64,000 bases of DNA from JACVRW01 sp963765135 (GTDB lineage: Bacteria > Actinomycetota > Thermoleophilia > Solirubrobacterales > Thermoleophilaceae), in assembly GCA_963765135.1 (NCBI GenBank), contig CAVXUX010000001.1:372001-436000 (forward strand), read 5' to 3'. The notes beneath the pieces were generated by a model. That model saw nothing but the letters and a program-made list of their open reading frames with translations. It did not search any database and had not been told where the DNA came from. Position numbers and translations under genes: made by a program. Shown piece after piece: positions 9,701-16,736 of the stretch; position 1 is the first letter of the stretch; every line of letters starts with the position of its first letter.

Positions 9701-10276
9701 GACGTTGACCGTGTCTCCAACGACGGTGTAGTCCTCGCCCACCGCGCCGGCGAGCACCTCCCCGGTGTTCACGCCCACGCGCAGGTCGAAGTGCACGCCA
9801 TCGGGCAGGTTCTCGTTCACGTCGCCCATCGCGGCCTGCATGCCGAGCCCGGCGCGCACGGCGCGTTCCTCGTCGTCCTCGTGCGCGACCGGGGCGCCGA
9901 AGATCGCCATGACGTTGTCGCCGATGTACTTGTCGACGGTCCCGCCGTAGCGCTCGACCTCCGCCCCGAGCCGCATCAGCACGCGGTCGATGAGCGCCTT
10001 GACGGCCTCGGGGTCCATGCGCTCCGCCACGGCCGTGTAGCCGGACAGGTCGGCGAACAGCACGGTCACCTGGCGGCGCTCCTCGGGTAACCGGTCCGGA
10101 CCCCGGCGGGCGGCGACGCCCTCCTGGTCGAGCTGGTTGCCGCAGCTCATGCAGAAGCGGGCCTCGGGCGGGGCGGGCGTGCCGCAGTTGGGGCAGCGGT
10201 GCTCGAGCTTGGCGCCGCAGGACATGCAGAAGCGAGCCCCGGCGGGGTTGTCCATCCCGCATGCGGCACAGCTCAT
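6725..10276 (-). CDS. zinc-ribbon / class III nucleotidyl cyclase / AAA-STAND ATPase / TPR protein
   Basis: A giant soluble sensor (about 1183 residues). It begins with two zinc ribbons (CAACG...CMSCG and CPNCG...CMSCG), then a class III cyclase domain (about 60-240). An ATPase with Walker A GEAGVGKS and Walker B-like LVLAFEDIHWADD follows, and a long TPR array fills the C-terminal half. The cyclase keeps both metal aspartates (FADLSGYT, YIGDN), the adenine-selecting lysine and aspartate (VDKYIGD, VVGDTVN) and the transition-state Asn and Arg (NVAARL), so it should be a working adenylyl cyclase. ATG 10276 gives the clean MSCAACG start; in-frame starts at 10300 and 10303 exist. A perfect CRP-type palindrome lies 35 bp upstream, suggesting feedback by cAMP. 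The frame is intact, unlike several neighbours. Confidence 0.9.
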   Translation of the reverse strand: MSCAACGMDNPAGARFCMSCGAKLEHRCPNCGTPAPPEARFCMSCGNQLDQEGVAARRGPDRLPEERRQVTVLFADLSGYTAVAERMDPEAVKALIDRVLMRLGAEVERYGGTVDKYIGDNVMAIFGAPVAHEDDEERAVRAGLGMQAAMGDVNENLPDGVHFDLRVGVNTGEVLAGAVGEDYTVVGDTVNVAARLQSAARPGSVTVGERTMRASGGAVRYEQLEPLELKGKAEPVPAWEAVAVMALHAVGRRAPSRETPLVGREQELSTLETIFERVELERAPHLVTLVGEAGVGKSRVLRELESQLGARVVAPTFRTGRCLPYGSGIVFWALGEVLREECGIVDADSADEAWSKLREYALDLFGAKGSAVTEEAERKTALIARLIGLEVPADLVPTGEDPERLRESFFSALRAGIEALAGRQPLVLAFEDIHWADDGMLDAIEHLAQWVRAPLMLVCLARDELLDRRPSWGGGRGSATQLVLEPLTASETEFLVAALLPAGETVPQAVVERSGGNPLFAEEMARRITEGGGTHSGALPDTIQAVLAARLDALEPFERQLVQQAAVVGRTFWESSLAPLAGADQRQLERALLSLQEKDILALGAESQETGERELAFKHVLIRDVAYGMLPKVVRARKHFEVGAIIEERAGDRTDEVVSLLAEHYGRAAALGREGGLPMDELDGMQRRAMLFLEQAGDAATWLFANREAAAHYRHARAIHPQDGRPDGVRIGEKLGDVSLRLGRVDEAIAVWLECLDWHRVEEDLERVADLHRKIGAALSHKGERKAAIEHYQKGINLLKDGPPRLELVRLYEEAAWLYLHTGDNMLAIYASEKALRLAERLGETRAASRAHGIFGRVFGRIGDTEKARQNLERAVELARAPRGSSWPGGAREDQSETILALSALGRHLEVSEAQVEPARAAYEEALALAEKMGSLPAQVELHASLAQLAVYGADWEQVERSTEASAELAEREGLVGKLCLPTALRGLLRWREGKLDESTVLFHRAHELAEQVGWSELAFQALFGLATSLRDSGDLSGALAALDRALDVCERAGLIAQSIQATAARAVVLMLAERREAAVEAAQEASELAERLHYPIGRAAALEAQGVCAEDPSAGADLLAEAADAWSELDRPLEAARARLLAGQMMVAEDSQRGRTLLVGAAAEIERLGVHHLSEQARALAT

Positions 10277-10310
10277 CTGCCGAGAGTACTCGGGGCCCAT
10301 CACCCAACTA

Positions 10311-10326
10311 TGTGACGCAGGTCACA
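10311..10326. promoter_or_regulatory. CRP/FNR-type palindrome TGTGA-N6-TCACA
   Basis: TGTGACGCAGGTCACA is an exact match to the CRP half-site consensus TGTGA-N6-TCACA and has 6-bp perfect arms (TGTGAC/GTCACA). It lies in the short gap between the formyltransferase stop (10329) and the cyclase start, so it can act only on the cyclase promoter or as a roadblock behind the upstream genes. The link to a cAMP receptor protein is inferred. Confidence 0.6.
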
Positions 10327-10328
10327 TT

Positions 10329-11098
10329 TCACGGCAACCGGCCCGCGTCGCGATACGCCGCGGCCACGTCGCCCAGCAGCGACTCGTCCACGAGCGTCAG
10401 CCGGTGCCCGTTCACCTCCAGCACCGCGCCCGGCCAGGGCGGGTACCAGAACGCCCGCAGCTTGCGCCGCAGATCGTCGCCGGGGCGCACCACGCGCAGC
10501 TCCTCGAACTCGGCACGGGAGACGTAGCGGCCGTCCTCCTGGGGCGAGCGCGGCAGCTGCTCGCCGTCGAGCACTCGCTGCATGACCCGCTCGAACAGGG
10601 CGAGCAGATGCTCCTGGCTCTTCAGGTCGAGCGAGAAGGCGGTCTCCGAGTCGCGGGTCGATCGGGAAGCGCTCCACCTCCACGACGTCGCCGGTGTCGA
10701 GGTGCTCGTCGACGAAGTGGCAGGAGACACCCCAGCTCGCCAGCCCGTCGAGGATCGCCACGTTGTAGCCCCCGACGCCGCGGTAGTCGGGCAGCGGCGC
10801 GGGGTGGAAGTTGAGGCAGCCGACCCGCCCGAGCGAGATCAGCGGCTCGCGGATCAGGTTCCAGAACAGGAACGAGACGACGACGTCCACGTCCGCGGGC
10901 GGGTCCGCGTACAGCTCGTCCTCCGTGGTCAGCGGCATCCCGTGACGGCTCGCGGCGAGATCGAGCCGCTGCTGCTCGTGGGTGAGCTCGTCCGGGCTCG
11001 GGGGCCACCACGGCGACCACCTCCGCTCCGCGGGCCACCAGCCAGTCGAGCGCCAGCACGGCCGAGCGCTTGCTCTTGCCCATGAACACGACCCTCAT
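10329..11098 (-). CDS. sugar N-formyltransferase (formyltransferase family), frame-disrupted
   Basis: About 255 residues when two extra bases (near 10993 and 10657) are removed. It begins MRVVFMGKSKRSAVLALDWL and continues DELTHEQQRLD, with the formyltransferase core FLFWNLIREPL and the catalytic NFHPAPLPDYRG (Asn, His) plus the Asp in DEHLDTGDV. This is the N10-formyl-THF-dependent hydrolase/transferase fold shared by Fmt, ArnA and dTDP/UDP-4-amino-sugar formyltransferases. It lacks the second Fmt C-terminal domain of normal length, and the surrounding genes are glycosyltransferases, so a sugar N-formyltransferase is the best guess rather than Met-tRNA formyltransferase. Its ATG overlaps the stop of the upstream GT4 gene (ATGA), showing coupling. 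Both breaks are +1, as elsewhere in the window. Confidence 0.75.
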
Positions 11099-12168
11099 CG
11101 CGCGAGCACCTCCTCGTAGACGGCCAGCGTGCGCTGCGCGACCGAGTCCCAGGAGTACGGCCCGGCGGCGGCGGCCCTGGCGCGCTCGGCGAGGCGCTCA
11201 CGCTCGGCCGGATCGGCCAGCAGCTCGCCGATCGCCGCGGCGAGCGCCCGCGGATCGCCCGGCGGGACCAGCCGCGCCGCGCCGTGCTCCTCCACCAGCT
11301 CGCGGAAGCCGCCCACGTCGGAGAGCACCATCGGCTTGCCGAAGGCCAGGCCGGCGAATAGCACGCCCGAGACGTCCACGGAGCGGTGCGGGAGCACGAG
11401 CAGGTCCGCCCGGCGGAAGTAGGCGGGCAGCTCGCTGTCGGCCACGTAGCGCGGCACGAAGCGCACGTTCGGCGGGGCGTCGAGCGCCTCGATCGAGACC
11501 CCGAGCGGCCGCCCGACGACCCAGAGCTCGGCCCCGGCGATCGACCGGAACGCCTCCACCAGCAGGTCGATTCCCTTGTACGGGCGCACCACACCGAAGC
11601 AGAGCACCACGGGCCCCTGGACCGCGGCCAGCTCGGGCGGCAGCGGGCGCTCGTCGGCCTGGCGGGTGAGGTGCTCGAACGCGCCGTGGGGGATCACGTG
11701 CACGCGCGGCCCGCCGCCGAGCAGCTCCGCGCCATGCCGCGTGTGGACGATCACCGCGTCCATGCGGTCGGCGAGGCGGCGTCCGGAGCGACCGCGTCTG
11801 ATCACGTTGTGCATGGTCAACACCTGAGGGCGGTCGTGGGGCAGCAGCCGTGTGGTCGCGGCCTCGAGCCAGAGCCACTGCCAGTGCTGGAGGTCGGCCG
11901 TCCCGGCTCGGCGGCGCAGGCGCAGCGTGTCGGGCACGTGCTCGACGAGCTTGAGCGCCCGGCGCAGGCGCGGGCGCCCTGCGGCCGGCCCGGTGGCGAG
12001 CCGGTAGAACGACTGCGCGACCGCGTAGCCGTCGGGCGGCGGGGCCGGGCCGTGAACGAAGCGCGAGGTGACCAGCTCGACCCCGGCGCCGCGGCGGGCG
12101 AGCGCGGCGGCCAGGGCGTGGTCGTACGGCAGGACGTCTGCCGAGGGATCGATGAGCTGAACGCGCAT
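11095..12168 (-). CDS. GT4-family glycosyltransferase
   Basis: A 357-residue GT-B glycosyltransferase. Visible features are the N-terminal Rossmann-like MRVQLIDPSADVLPYD, a central VIPHGAFEHL, the donor-domain start VVLCFGVVRPYKGIDLL (about residue 195) and the GT4 E-x7-E-type region near FGKPMVLSDVGGFRELVEE. It is expected to transfer a nucleotide-activated hexose to a lipid-linked glycan on the cytoplasmic face. It is translationally coupled to the formyltransferase downstream (4-bp overlap). The divergent gene at 12205 starts only 36 bp away. ATG 12168 was chosen because it opens directly on the conserved first strand; the frame remains open far upstream but that part reads as the shadow of the 12205 gene. 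Confidence 0.85.
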   Translation of the reverse strand: MRVQLIDPSADVLPYDHALAAALARRGAGVELVTSRFVHGPAPPPDGYAVAQSFYRLATGPAAGRPRLRRALKLVEHVPDTLRLRRRAGTADLQHWQWLWLEAATTRLLPHDRPQVLTMHNVIRRGRSGRRLADRMDAVIVHTRHGAELLGGGPRVHVIPHGAFEHLTRQADERPLPPELAAVQGPVVLCFGVVRPYKGIDLLVEAFRSIAGAELWVVGRPLGVSIEALDAPPNVRFVPRYVADSELPAYFRRADLLVLPHRSVDVSGVLFAGLAFGKPMVLSDVGGFRELVEEHGAARLVPPGDPRALAAAIGELLADPAERERLAERARAAAAGPYSWDSVAQRTLAVYEEVLAR

Positions 12169-12189
12169 GGGACCGACATTCTCAACCAC

Positions 12190-12195
12190 TAGGGT
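12190..12195 (+). promoter_or_regulatory. putative leaderless -10 element TAGGGT
   Basis: TAGGGT ends 9 nt before ATG 12205. The string CACTAGGGTCCCGC around it closely resembles CACTAAGGTCCCGC in front of the O-antigen ligase gene (minus strand, 18235), which argues that both are real promoter elements. Confidence 0.45.
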
Positions 12196-12204
12196 CCCGC
12201 GCCC

Positions 12205-14013
12205 ATGGCCCGTCCCGTCGTTCGCGCGGTCTTCGCGCTGCTCGTGGTTGCGACGATCGCGGCCTTCTTCGCCACCCAGCAGCTCAAGAGCGAGTTCCCG
12301 CTCGTGATCCGCTTCGCGGCCAAGCCGAAGCAGATCTCGCCCAACAGCGATCGCTACCGGGACTCGACACAGGTCGGGTTCGACCTGTCCGAGCCGGCCA
12401 AGGTCACGTTCTCGATCATGGACGGCGAGGGCAACGAGGTGCGCCGCCTCGTGGACGACCGCGAGCTGGCCGGCGACGCGAAGCACCGCTTCCGCTGGGA
12501 CGCACGCGACGACGACGGGGCGATCGTGCCGGACGGGGTCTATCGGATGCGGGTTGTTCGCCGCGACGAGGGGCGCGTGATCGACTCCTCGAAGCGGATC
12601 CGCGTGGACACGGAGCCGCCGGTGGTGCGGCTGCTGTCGGCGCGGCCCAACACGATCCCGCCGGGGCCCACCGAGGTGACGCTGCGCTACGGCGGGCCGG
12701 CCAACCAGGCCCCCGAGTTCCGCGTCTTTCGCACCGACGCCGCGGCGAAGCCGCAGGTGGTCCGCCGCTTCCGCGGCGACGGTCGCGGCGGCGTCTGGCA
12801 CGGGGAGGTGGCGACCGGCCCGCAGGAGACCGGACCGGCGCCCGACGGCGACTACGCGTTCACGGTCAGCGTGCGCGACAAGGCCGGCAACCTCGCGGTG
12901 GCTCCCGCCGAGATCCCGAGCGCGGCGACCGCGCCGCCCGGGACCGGCGTGTCGGTGCGCTCGTTCACGCTGCGCGGGCCGCTCGAGGTGGTGCCCGCCG
13001 GCGCCGTGGCCAACCTCGAGGTCGGACCGATCGACCGCAGCATCGATTTCGTGGTCTCGCGCCTCGGCGACCCGACGGCGATTCGCCGGGGCGGGCGCAT
13101 CGGCGGCCGTTTCCGGGTGCGAATCCCGTCGGACACGAAGACGGGCCTCTACGTCGTGCGCGTCAGGGCAGGTCGCCACCGCGCCGTGTGGCCGCTCGCG
13201 GTCGCCGGGCTGCCGCAGTCGAAGCGGGCCGCCGAGCGGCCGCGGCCGCTGGTGGTGCTGCCGGCGATCTCCTGGCAGGGACTGAACGCGGTCGACGACG
13301 ACCTCGACGGCTTCGTCGACTCGTTCCCGCGGGCGCGCTCGCTCGGGCTCGGCCGGCCGTTCGCCGGCGGCGGGTTGCCGCCGCGCTTCGGGGCCGAGGT
13401 GGCTCCGCTGCTGCGCTACCTGGACCGCGAGCGGCTCGCCTACGACCTGACCACGGACCTGTCGCTGGCCCGGGGCGAGGGCCCGGCGCTCGGCAACGCG
13501 CCCGGGGTGGCGTTCGCGGGCAGCGCGCTGTGGCTGCCGGAGCCGCTGCTGCGCCGGCTGCGCGACGAGGTGGCGGACGGCCTACGGGTGGCCTCGTTCG
13601 GGGCCGACGCCTTCCGGCGTACCGTGCGGATCGACGGCGACCGGCTGGTGGAGCCGCGCCGGCGGCGCGTCAACGCGTTCGGGGAGACCACCACGTTGAT
13701 CGACGAGGCCACGCCCGCGCCCCTGACGGTGTTCGAGGACGGCTTGGGGATCTTCGAGGGGCTCGACGAGTTCATCGGCAACTTCACGAGGTTCGAGCAG
13801 TCACGCCGGCTCCCCACCGGGGCGCGGGCCATCGCCAGCGCCGGCCGCGACCCGAGCCAGCCCGCCTTCGTGGCGTTCGGCTTGGGCGGTGGGCTCGTGA
13901 TCCGTTCGGGGACGCCGCAGTGGGCGCGGGAGCTGAACGAGTCGGCGCTGAGCGACGAGGTGCCGGCCGTCACGAAGCGGATCTGGCGCCTGCTGGGCCA
14001 AGGCGCGAGGTAG
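12205..14013 (+). CDS. membrane-anchored FlgD-like Ig-domain protein with large extracytoplasmic region
   Basis: A 602-residue protein with an N-terminal signal anchor (FALLVVATIAAFF, residues 9-22). The next region, ISPNSDRYRDSTQVGFDLSE...VTFSIMDGEGN (about residues 49-85), is typical of FlgD-like or Big immunoglobulin domains found in secreted proteins. At least two further beta-sandwich stretches follow. From about residue 350 the sequence (WQGLNAVDDDLDGF, a GLPPRFGAEVAPLLRYLDRE segment, then LYDLTTDLSL-like text) resembles the C-terminal region of N,N-dimethylformamidase beta-subunit-like proteins. The equivalent acidic and tyrosine metal ligands were not verified. Probably a cell-surface protein; no enzymatic role is claimed. 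It starts 36 bp from a divergent glycosyltransferase and is followed by a propeller protein on the same strand. Confidence 0.7.
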   Translation: MARPVVRAVFALLVVATIAAFFATQQLKSEFPLVIRFAAKPKQISPNSDRYRDSTQVGFDLSEPAKVTFSIMDGEGNEVRRLVDDRELAGDAKHRFRWDARDDDGAIVPDGVYRMRVVRRDEGRVIDSSKRIRVDTEPPVVRLLSARPNTIPPGPTEVTLRYGGPANQAPEFRVFRTDAAAKPQVVRRFRGDGRGGVWHGEVATGPQETGPAPDGDYAFTVSVRDKAGNLAVAPAEIPSAATAPPGTGVSVRSFTLRGPLEVVPAGAVANLEVGPIDRSIDFVVSRLGDPTAIRRGGRIGGRFRVRIPSDTKTGLYVVRVRAGRHRAVWPLAVAGLPQSKRAAERPRPLVVLPAISWQGLNAVDDDLDGFVDSFPRARSLGLGRPFAGGGLPPRFGAEVAPLLRYLDRERLAYDLTTDLSLARGEGPALGNAPGVAFAGSALWLPEPLLRRLRDEVADGLRVASFGADAFRRTVRIDGDRLVEPRRRRVNAFGETTTLIDEATPAPLTVFEDGLGIFEGLDEFIGNFTRFEQSRRLPTGARAIASAGRDPSQPAFVAFGLGGGLVIRSGTPQWARELNESALSDEVPAVTKRIWRLLGQGAR

Positions 14014-14027
14014 CCCGAACCGGTAGC

Positions 14028-14033
14028 TAGCCT
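14028..14033 (+). promoter_or_regulatory. putative leaderless -10 element TAGCCT
   Basis: TAGCCT ends 7 nt before GTG 14041. It is part of GGTAGCTAGCCT; the same GGTAGCTAGCC string also precedes ATG 1331, and AGCTAGCCT precedes the DUF3105 gene on the other strand. Confidence 0.5.
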
Positions 14034-14040
14034 GCCCCCG

Positions 14041-15357
14041 GTGACCAGACGACGCTTGATCGCGGTCGCCGCGGTCCTCCTTGCCGTCGCAGGTGCCGCC
14101 GGCGTTTACGCCTACCAAAAGGAGAACGAGCCGATCGAGAAGCGCGGTTCCGCCAGCGAGGAGTTCGAGCCCACGGAGGCCCCGCAGCCCAAGCCGCCGC
14201 CGGTGAACCCGCGCCCCTGGCCGACCTACGCCTACGACTCGGGGCGCCAGCACATCTCCCCCTACGACCACCGGCCGCCGTTCCGACGGCTCTGGAAGGT
14301 CGACGCCCACGACACCCTCGAGTTCCCGCCGAGCGTCGGCTATGGGCACGTCTACGTGGCCCAGCAGAAGGGTCTCTTCTTCGCGCTCGACGCGAAGACC
14401 GGCAAGGTCGACTGGCGCAAGAGCAACGGGCGTTGCGCCGCCTCTTCGCCGACGGTCGGCAAGGGTGTCGTCTACCAGGCGTACATGCACCCGGTCGAGT
14501 GCCTCCAGGACCAGGCCGGCGCGAACGGCTACGTGGTGGCGTGGGATGCCGACACCGGCCGCGAGCGCTGGCGCTTCAACACGGCGCCGGTCGAGTCCTC
14601 GCCGCTGCTGAAGAACGGTCGCCTCTACTTCGGCAGCTGGGACCACAACGTGTATGCGATCAACGCCGCCACCGGCAAGAAGATCTGGAGCTTCGGGGCG
14701 GACGACCAGGTCAACACCTCGGCCGCCTACTGGCGCGGGCGCATCTACATCGCGTCCGACGGCGGGACGCTGTACGCGTTGAGCGCGCGCACCGGGAAGA
14801 TGCTGTGGAGCGCGCAGTCGCAGTCGAAGTTCGGCTCGCGCGAGTTCTGGTACGCGACGCCGACGGTCGCCTACGGACGGGTGTACATCGGCAACACGGA
14901 CGGGACGATGTACGTGTTCGGGGCGAAGAGCGGGAAGCTGCTCTGGGCGCGCCCGCTCGGCACCTACGTCTACGGGGCGGCGGCGGTCTACAACCGGCGC
15001 GTGTTCGTGGGCACCTACGACGGCAAGTTCTACGCGCTGGACGCGGCGACCGGCGACACCATCTGGCAGATCGACGCCCACGGCGCGGTGCACGCGGCGC
15101 CGACGGTGATGGACGGGCTCGTCTACTACGCGGTCTGCTCGAGCTGCGGCTCGGCGGCGGCCCGCGCGGTGGCGCGCGGCCCCGACTCGACCTACGCCGT
15201 GCGAGCCAGCGACGGCAAGCCCGTCTGGCGATTCCGCGACGGCAAGTACGCGAACCCCGTGGTGGCGGACGACGAGCGCATCTACATCACGGGTCAGTCG
15301 CACCAGTACGCGCTGCGCGAGCCGGGCTCCCGGAAGCGCGACAAACAGCAGCGATAA
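14041..15357 (+). CDS. PQQ-like beta-propeller repeat protein (exported, membrane-anchored)
   Basis: A 438-residue protein with an N-terminal membrane anchor (LIAVAAVLLAVAGAAGVYAYQ) and a short Pro-rich linker. About seven propeller blades follow, each ending in a motif such as LDAKTGKVDWR, WDADTGRERWRF, INAATGKKIWSF, LSARTGKMLWS, FGAKSGKLLWA and LDAATGDTIWQ (PQQ-enzyme repeat). There is no N-terminal quinoprotein dehydrogenase active-site domain, so it is a structural or assembly propeller (BamB-like fold), not an alcohol dehydrogenase. Cys residues occur in the last third (VCSSCGS), perhaps a surface disulphide. The start is GTG with a leaderless-type -10 in front. It ends tail-to-tail with a membrane glycosyltransferase gene, with a long inverted repeat across the junction. 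Confidence 0.85.
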   Translation: MTRRRLIAVAAVLLAVAGAAGVYAYQKENEPIEKRGSASEEFEPTEAPQPKPPPVNPRPWPTYAYDSGRQHISPYDHRPPFRRLWKVDAHDTLEFPPSVGYGHVYVAQQKGLFFALDAKTGKVDWRKSNGRCAASSPTVGKGVVYQAYMHPVECLQDQAGANGYVVAWDADTGRERWRFNTAPVESSPLLKNGRLYFGSWDHNVYAINAATGKKIWSFGADDQVNTSAAYWRGRIYIASDGGTLYALSARTGKMLWSAQSQSKFGSREFWYATPTVAYGRVYIGNTDGTMYVFGAKSGKLLWARPLGTYVYGAAAVYNRRVFVGTYDGKFYALDAATGDTIWQIDAHGAVHAAPTVMDGLVYYAVCSSCGSAAARAVARGPDSTYAVRASDGKPVWRFRDGKYANPVVADDERIYITGQSHQYALREPGSRKRDKQQR

Positions 15358-15417
15358 AGGGGTGAGCGGGGGTGTGCGACCCCCTGCTACGGCGATGCGG
15401 GCGGCCCTTTATTGCTG
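15349..15417. terminator. inverted repeat across a tail-to-tail gene junction, possible bidirectional terminator
   Basis: CAGCGATAAAGGG (15349-15361) pairs with CCCTTTATTGCTG (15405-15417) over 13 positions with one G-U pair; the 43-nt loop holds a second small hairpin (GGGGG/CCCCC). The arms are strikingly AT-rich for this genome and include the stop codon of the propeller gene and the last codons of the opposing gene. The stem suits a bidirectional terminator, but the loop is long. Confidence 0.4.
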
Positions 15418-16736
15418 TCGTTCGCAGGGGCCCAAGCGGCCATCAACGCCGCCACCACCGCACCGGTCATCGGCCACACCAGGTAGTAGTTGTTGAACGT
15501 CCGGCCGATGAACATCAGCCACAGGATCGAGATCGCGAACCCGGCGGCTCCGATCCAGATCTCCGCGGCGCGTCGCTGCGCCAGCAGCAGCCACACGGTC
15601 AGCGGCACCCAGGTGAGCAGCGCGATCAGGCCGAATGGGTAGGCGCCGTTGCGGTCCGTGACGATGTGGGCCCGCACCAGGATCGCCGACAGCCCGTAGC
15701 CCACGATCCGGTAGGTGCCGGCGCCGTACTTGATCGTGTCCTCGTAGAACGCGACCGGGTCCGCGATCAGGAACGGCAGGATCCCTGCCGCCAGCACCCC
15801 GCCGAAGATCAGCGCGGCCCGTCGCAGCTCGTCGCGGTCGAGCTGCCAGATCATCAGCGCCAGGAAGGGCGCCCCCACGAGCGCGAACTGCTTCAGCAGG
15901 ATCGCTCCCGCCAGGCTCGCCGCGGCCCACCCGTAGCGGCGGCGGCTCACCATTGCGAACGCGAGCACCAGCAGCAGCAGGCTGGGCGCGTCGTTCTGCC
16001 CGAACCACGCCGAGCGCACCGCGATCGGGTTGCACACGAGCAGCGCGCCCAGCGCCAGCCGCAGCGAGAGCGGCCCGCGGAACGCCAGCGCGGCGCCCAG
16101 CATCAGCAGGTTGCACACCAGCATCAGCAGCCGGTAGTCGTCGAACGGGCCGGGCAGCAGCCGCCACGCCGCCGCCACCACGATCGTGCCCGGGAAGTAG
16201 GCGAAGTGCTCGAGCGACACCTCCTTCTCGCGCACGCGCTCGGACACGCTGCCGTCGCGGGTGTAGAAGCGCTCGAGCCCCGACTCGCGGTAGTCGTGCC
16301 CGTAGGGGTTGTCGAGGTCGAGCAGCAGGTCGCCGCCCTGCTCGATCTGGTAGGTCGAGTCGTTCGTGAAGAACCACGGCGCCGTGGAGTCGCGCAGCCC
16401 GAGCTGCAACAGCGTGGCTGGCGCGGTGATCAGCAGCCCCACGGCCAGGATCAGCGCCACCGCCAGCCCTTTCGACCACGCCCGCGGCCGCGCGATCAGC
16501 AGCATCGCCGCCGCGCCGCACAGCAGCGCGGCGACGAAGCAGGCGGCGCGCGGGATGCCGAGGTCCCACTCCTCGCCGGCCGCTCGCACCAGCGGGGCCA
16601 GCGGCCCCGAGGGATCGACCGCGCCGGGCCGGAAGTGCCACGGATCCGAGCCGAGCTCCGGCAGCGTGATCGCCACGAGCGCGAACAGCACGCCGACCAG
16701 CGCCCAGGCGCCCCAGGGCGAGAGCCGCTCGTTCAT
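15387..16736 (-). CDS. polytopic GT-C type glycosyltransferase (GT87/DUF2029-like)
   Basis: A 449-residue membrane protein with about ten hydrophobic segments. Features typical of polyprenyl-phosphate-dependent mannosyltransferases are present: an acidic first periplasmic loop (FFTNDSTYQIEQGGDLLLDLDNPYGHDY) with paired Asp/Glu, the AWFGQNDAPSLLLLVLAFA segment, and SLAGAILLKQFALVGAPFL. The donor is likely a polyprenyl-phosphate sugar and the acceptor a growing surface glycan outside the membrane. The gene overlaps the O-antigen ligase gene by 4 bp (ATGA at 16733-16736), so the two are coupled. The exact sugar cannot be told from sequence. Confidence 0.78.
   Translation of the reverse strand: MNERLSPWGAWALVGVLFALVAITLPELGSDPWHFRPGAVDPSGPLAPLVRAAGEEWDLGIPRAACFVAALLCGAAAMLLIARPRAWSKGLAVALILAVGLLITAPATLLQLGLRDSTAPWFFTNDSTYQIEQGGDLLLDLDNPYGHDYRESGLERFYTRDGSVSERVREKEVSLEHFAYFPGTIVVAAAWRLLPGPFDDYRLLMLVCNLLMLGAALAFRGPLSLRLALGALLVCNPIAVRSAWFGQNDAPSLLLLVLAFAMVSRRRYGWAAASLAGAILLKQFALVGAPFLALMIWQLDRDELRRAALIFGGVLAAGILPFLIADPVAFYEDTIKYGAGTYRIVGYGLSAILVRAHIVTDRNGAYPFGLIALLTWVPLTVWLLLAQRRAAEIWIGAAGFAISILWLMFIGRTFNNYYLVWPMTGAVVAALMAAWAPANDSNKGPPASP

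Noticed and set aside
7553..10090. An 845-residue plus-strand frame opposite the zinc-ribbon cyclase
   Set aside because: It is a shadow of the cyclase gene, with no recognisable domain, signal peptide or start context.
10329..11098. The formyltransferase region considered as two or three separate small genes
   Set aside because: The pieces join into one family-length protein with single-base corrections, and no new start codon or ribosome site lies at the breaks.
14041..15357. PQQ-dependent alcohol dehydrogenase
   Set aside because: Only propeller repeats are present; the catalytic Asp/Cys-Cys region of quinoprotein dehydrogenases was not found.
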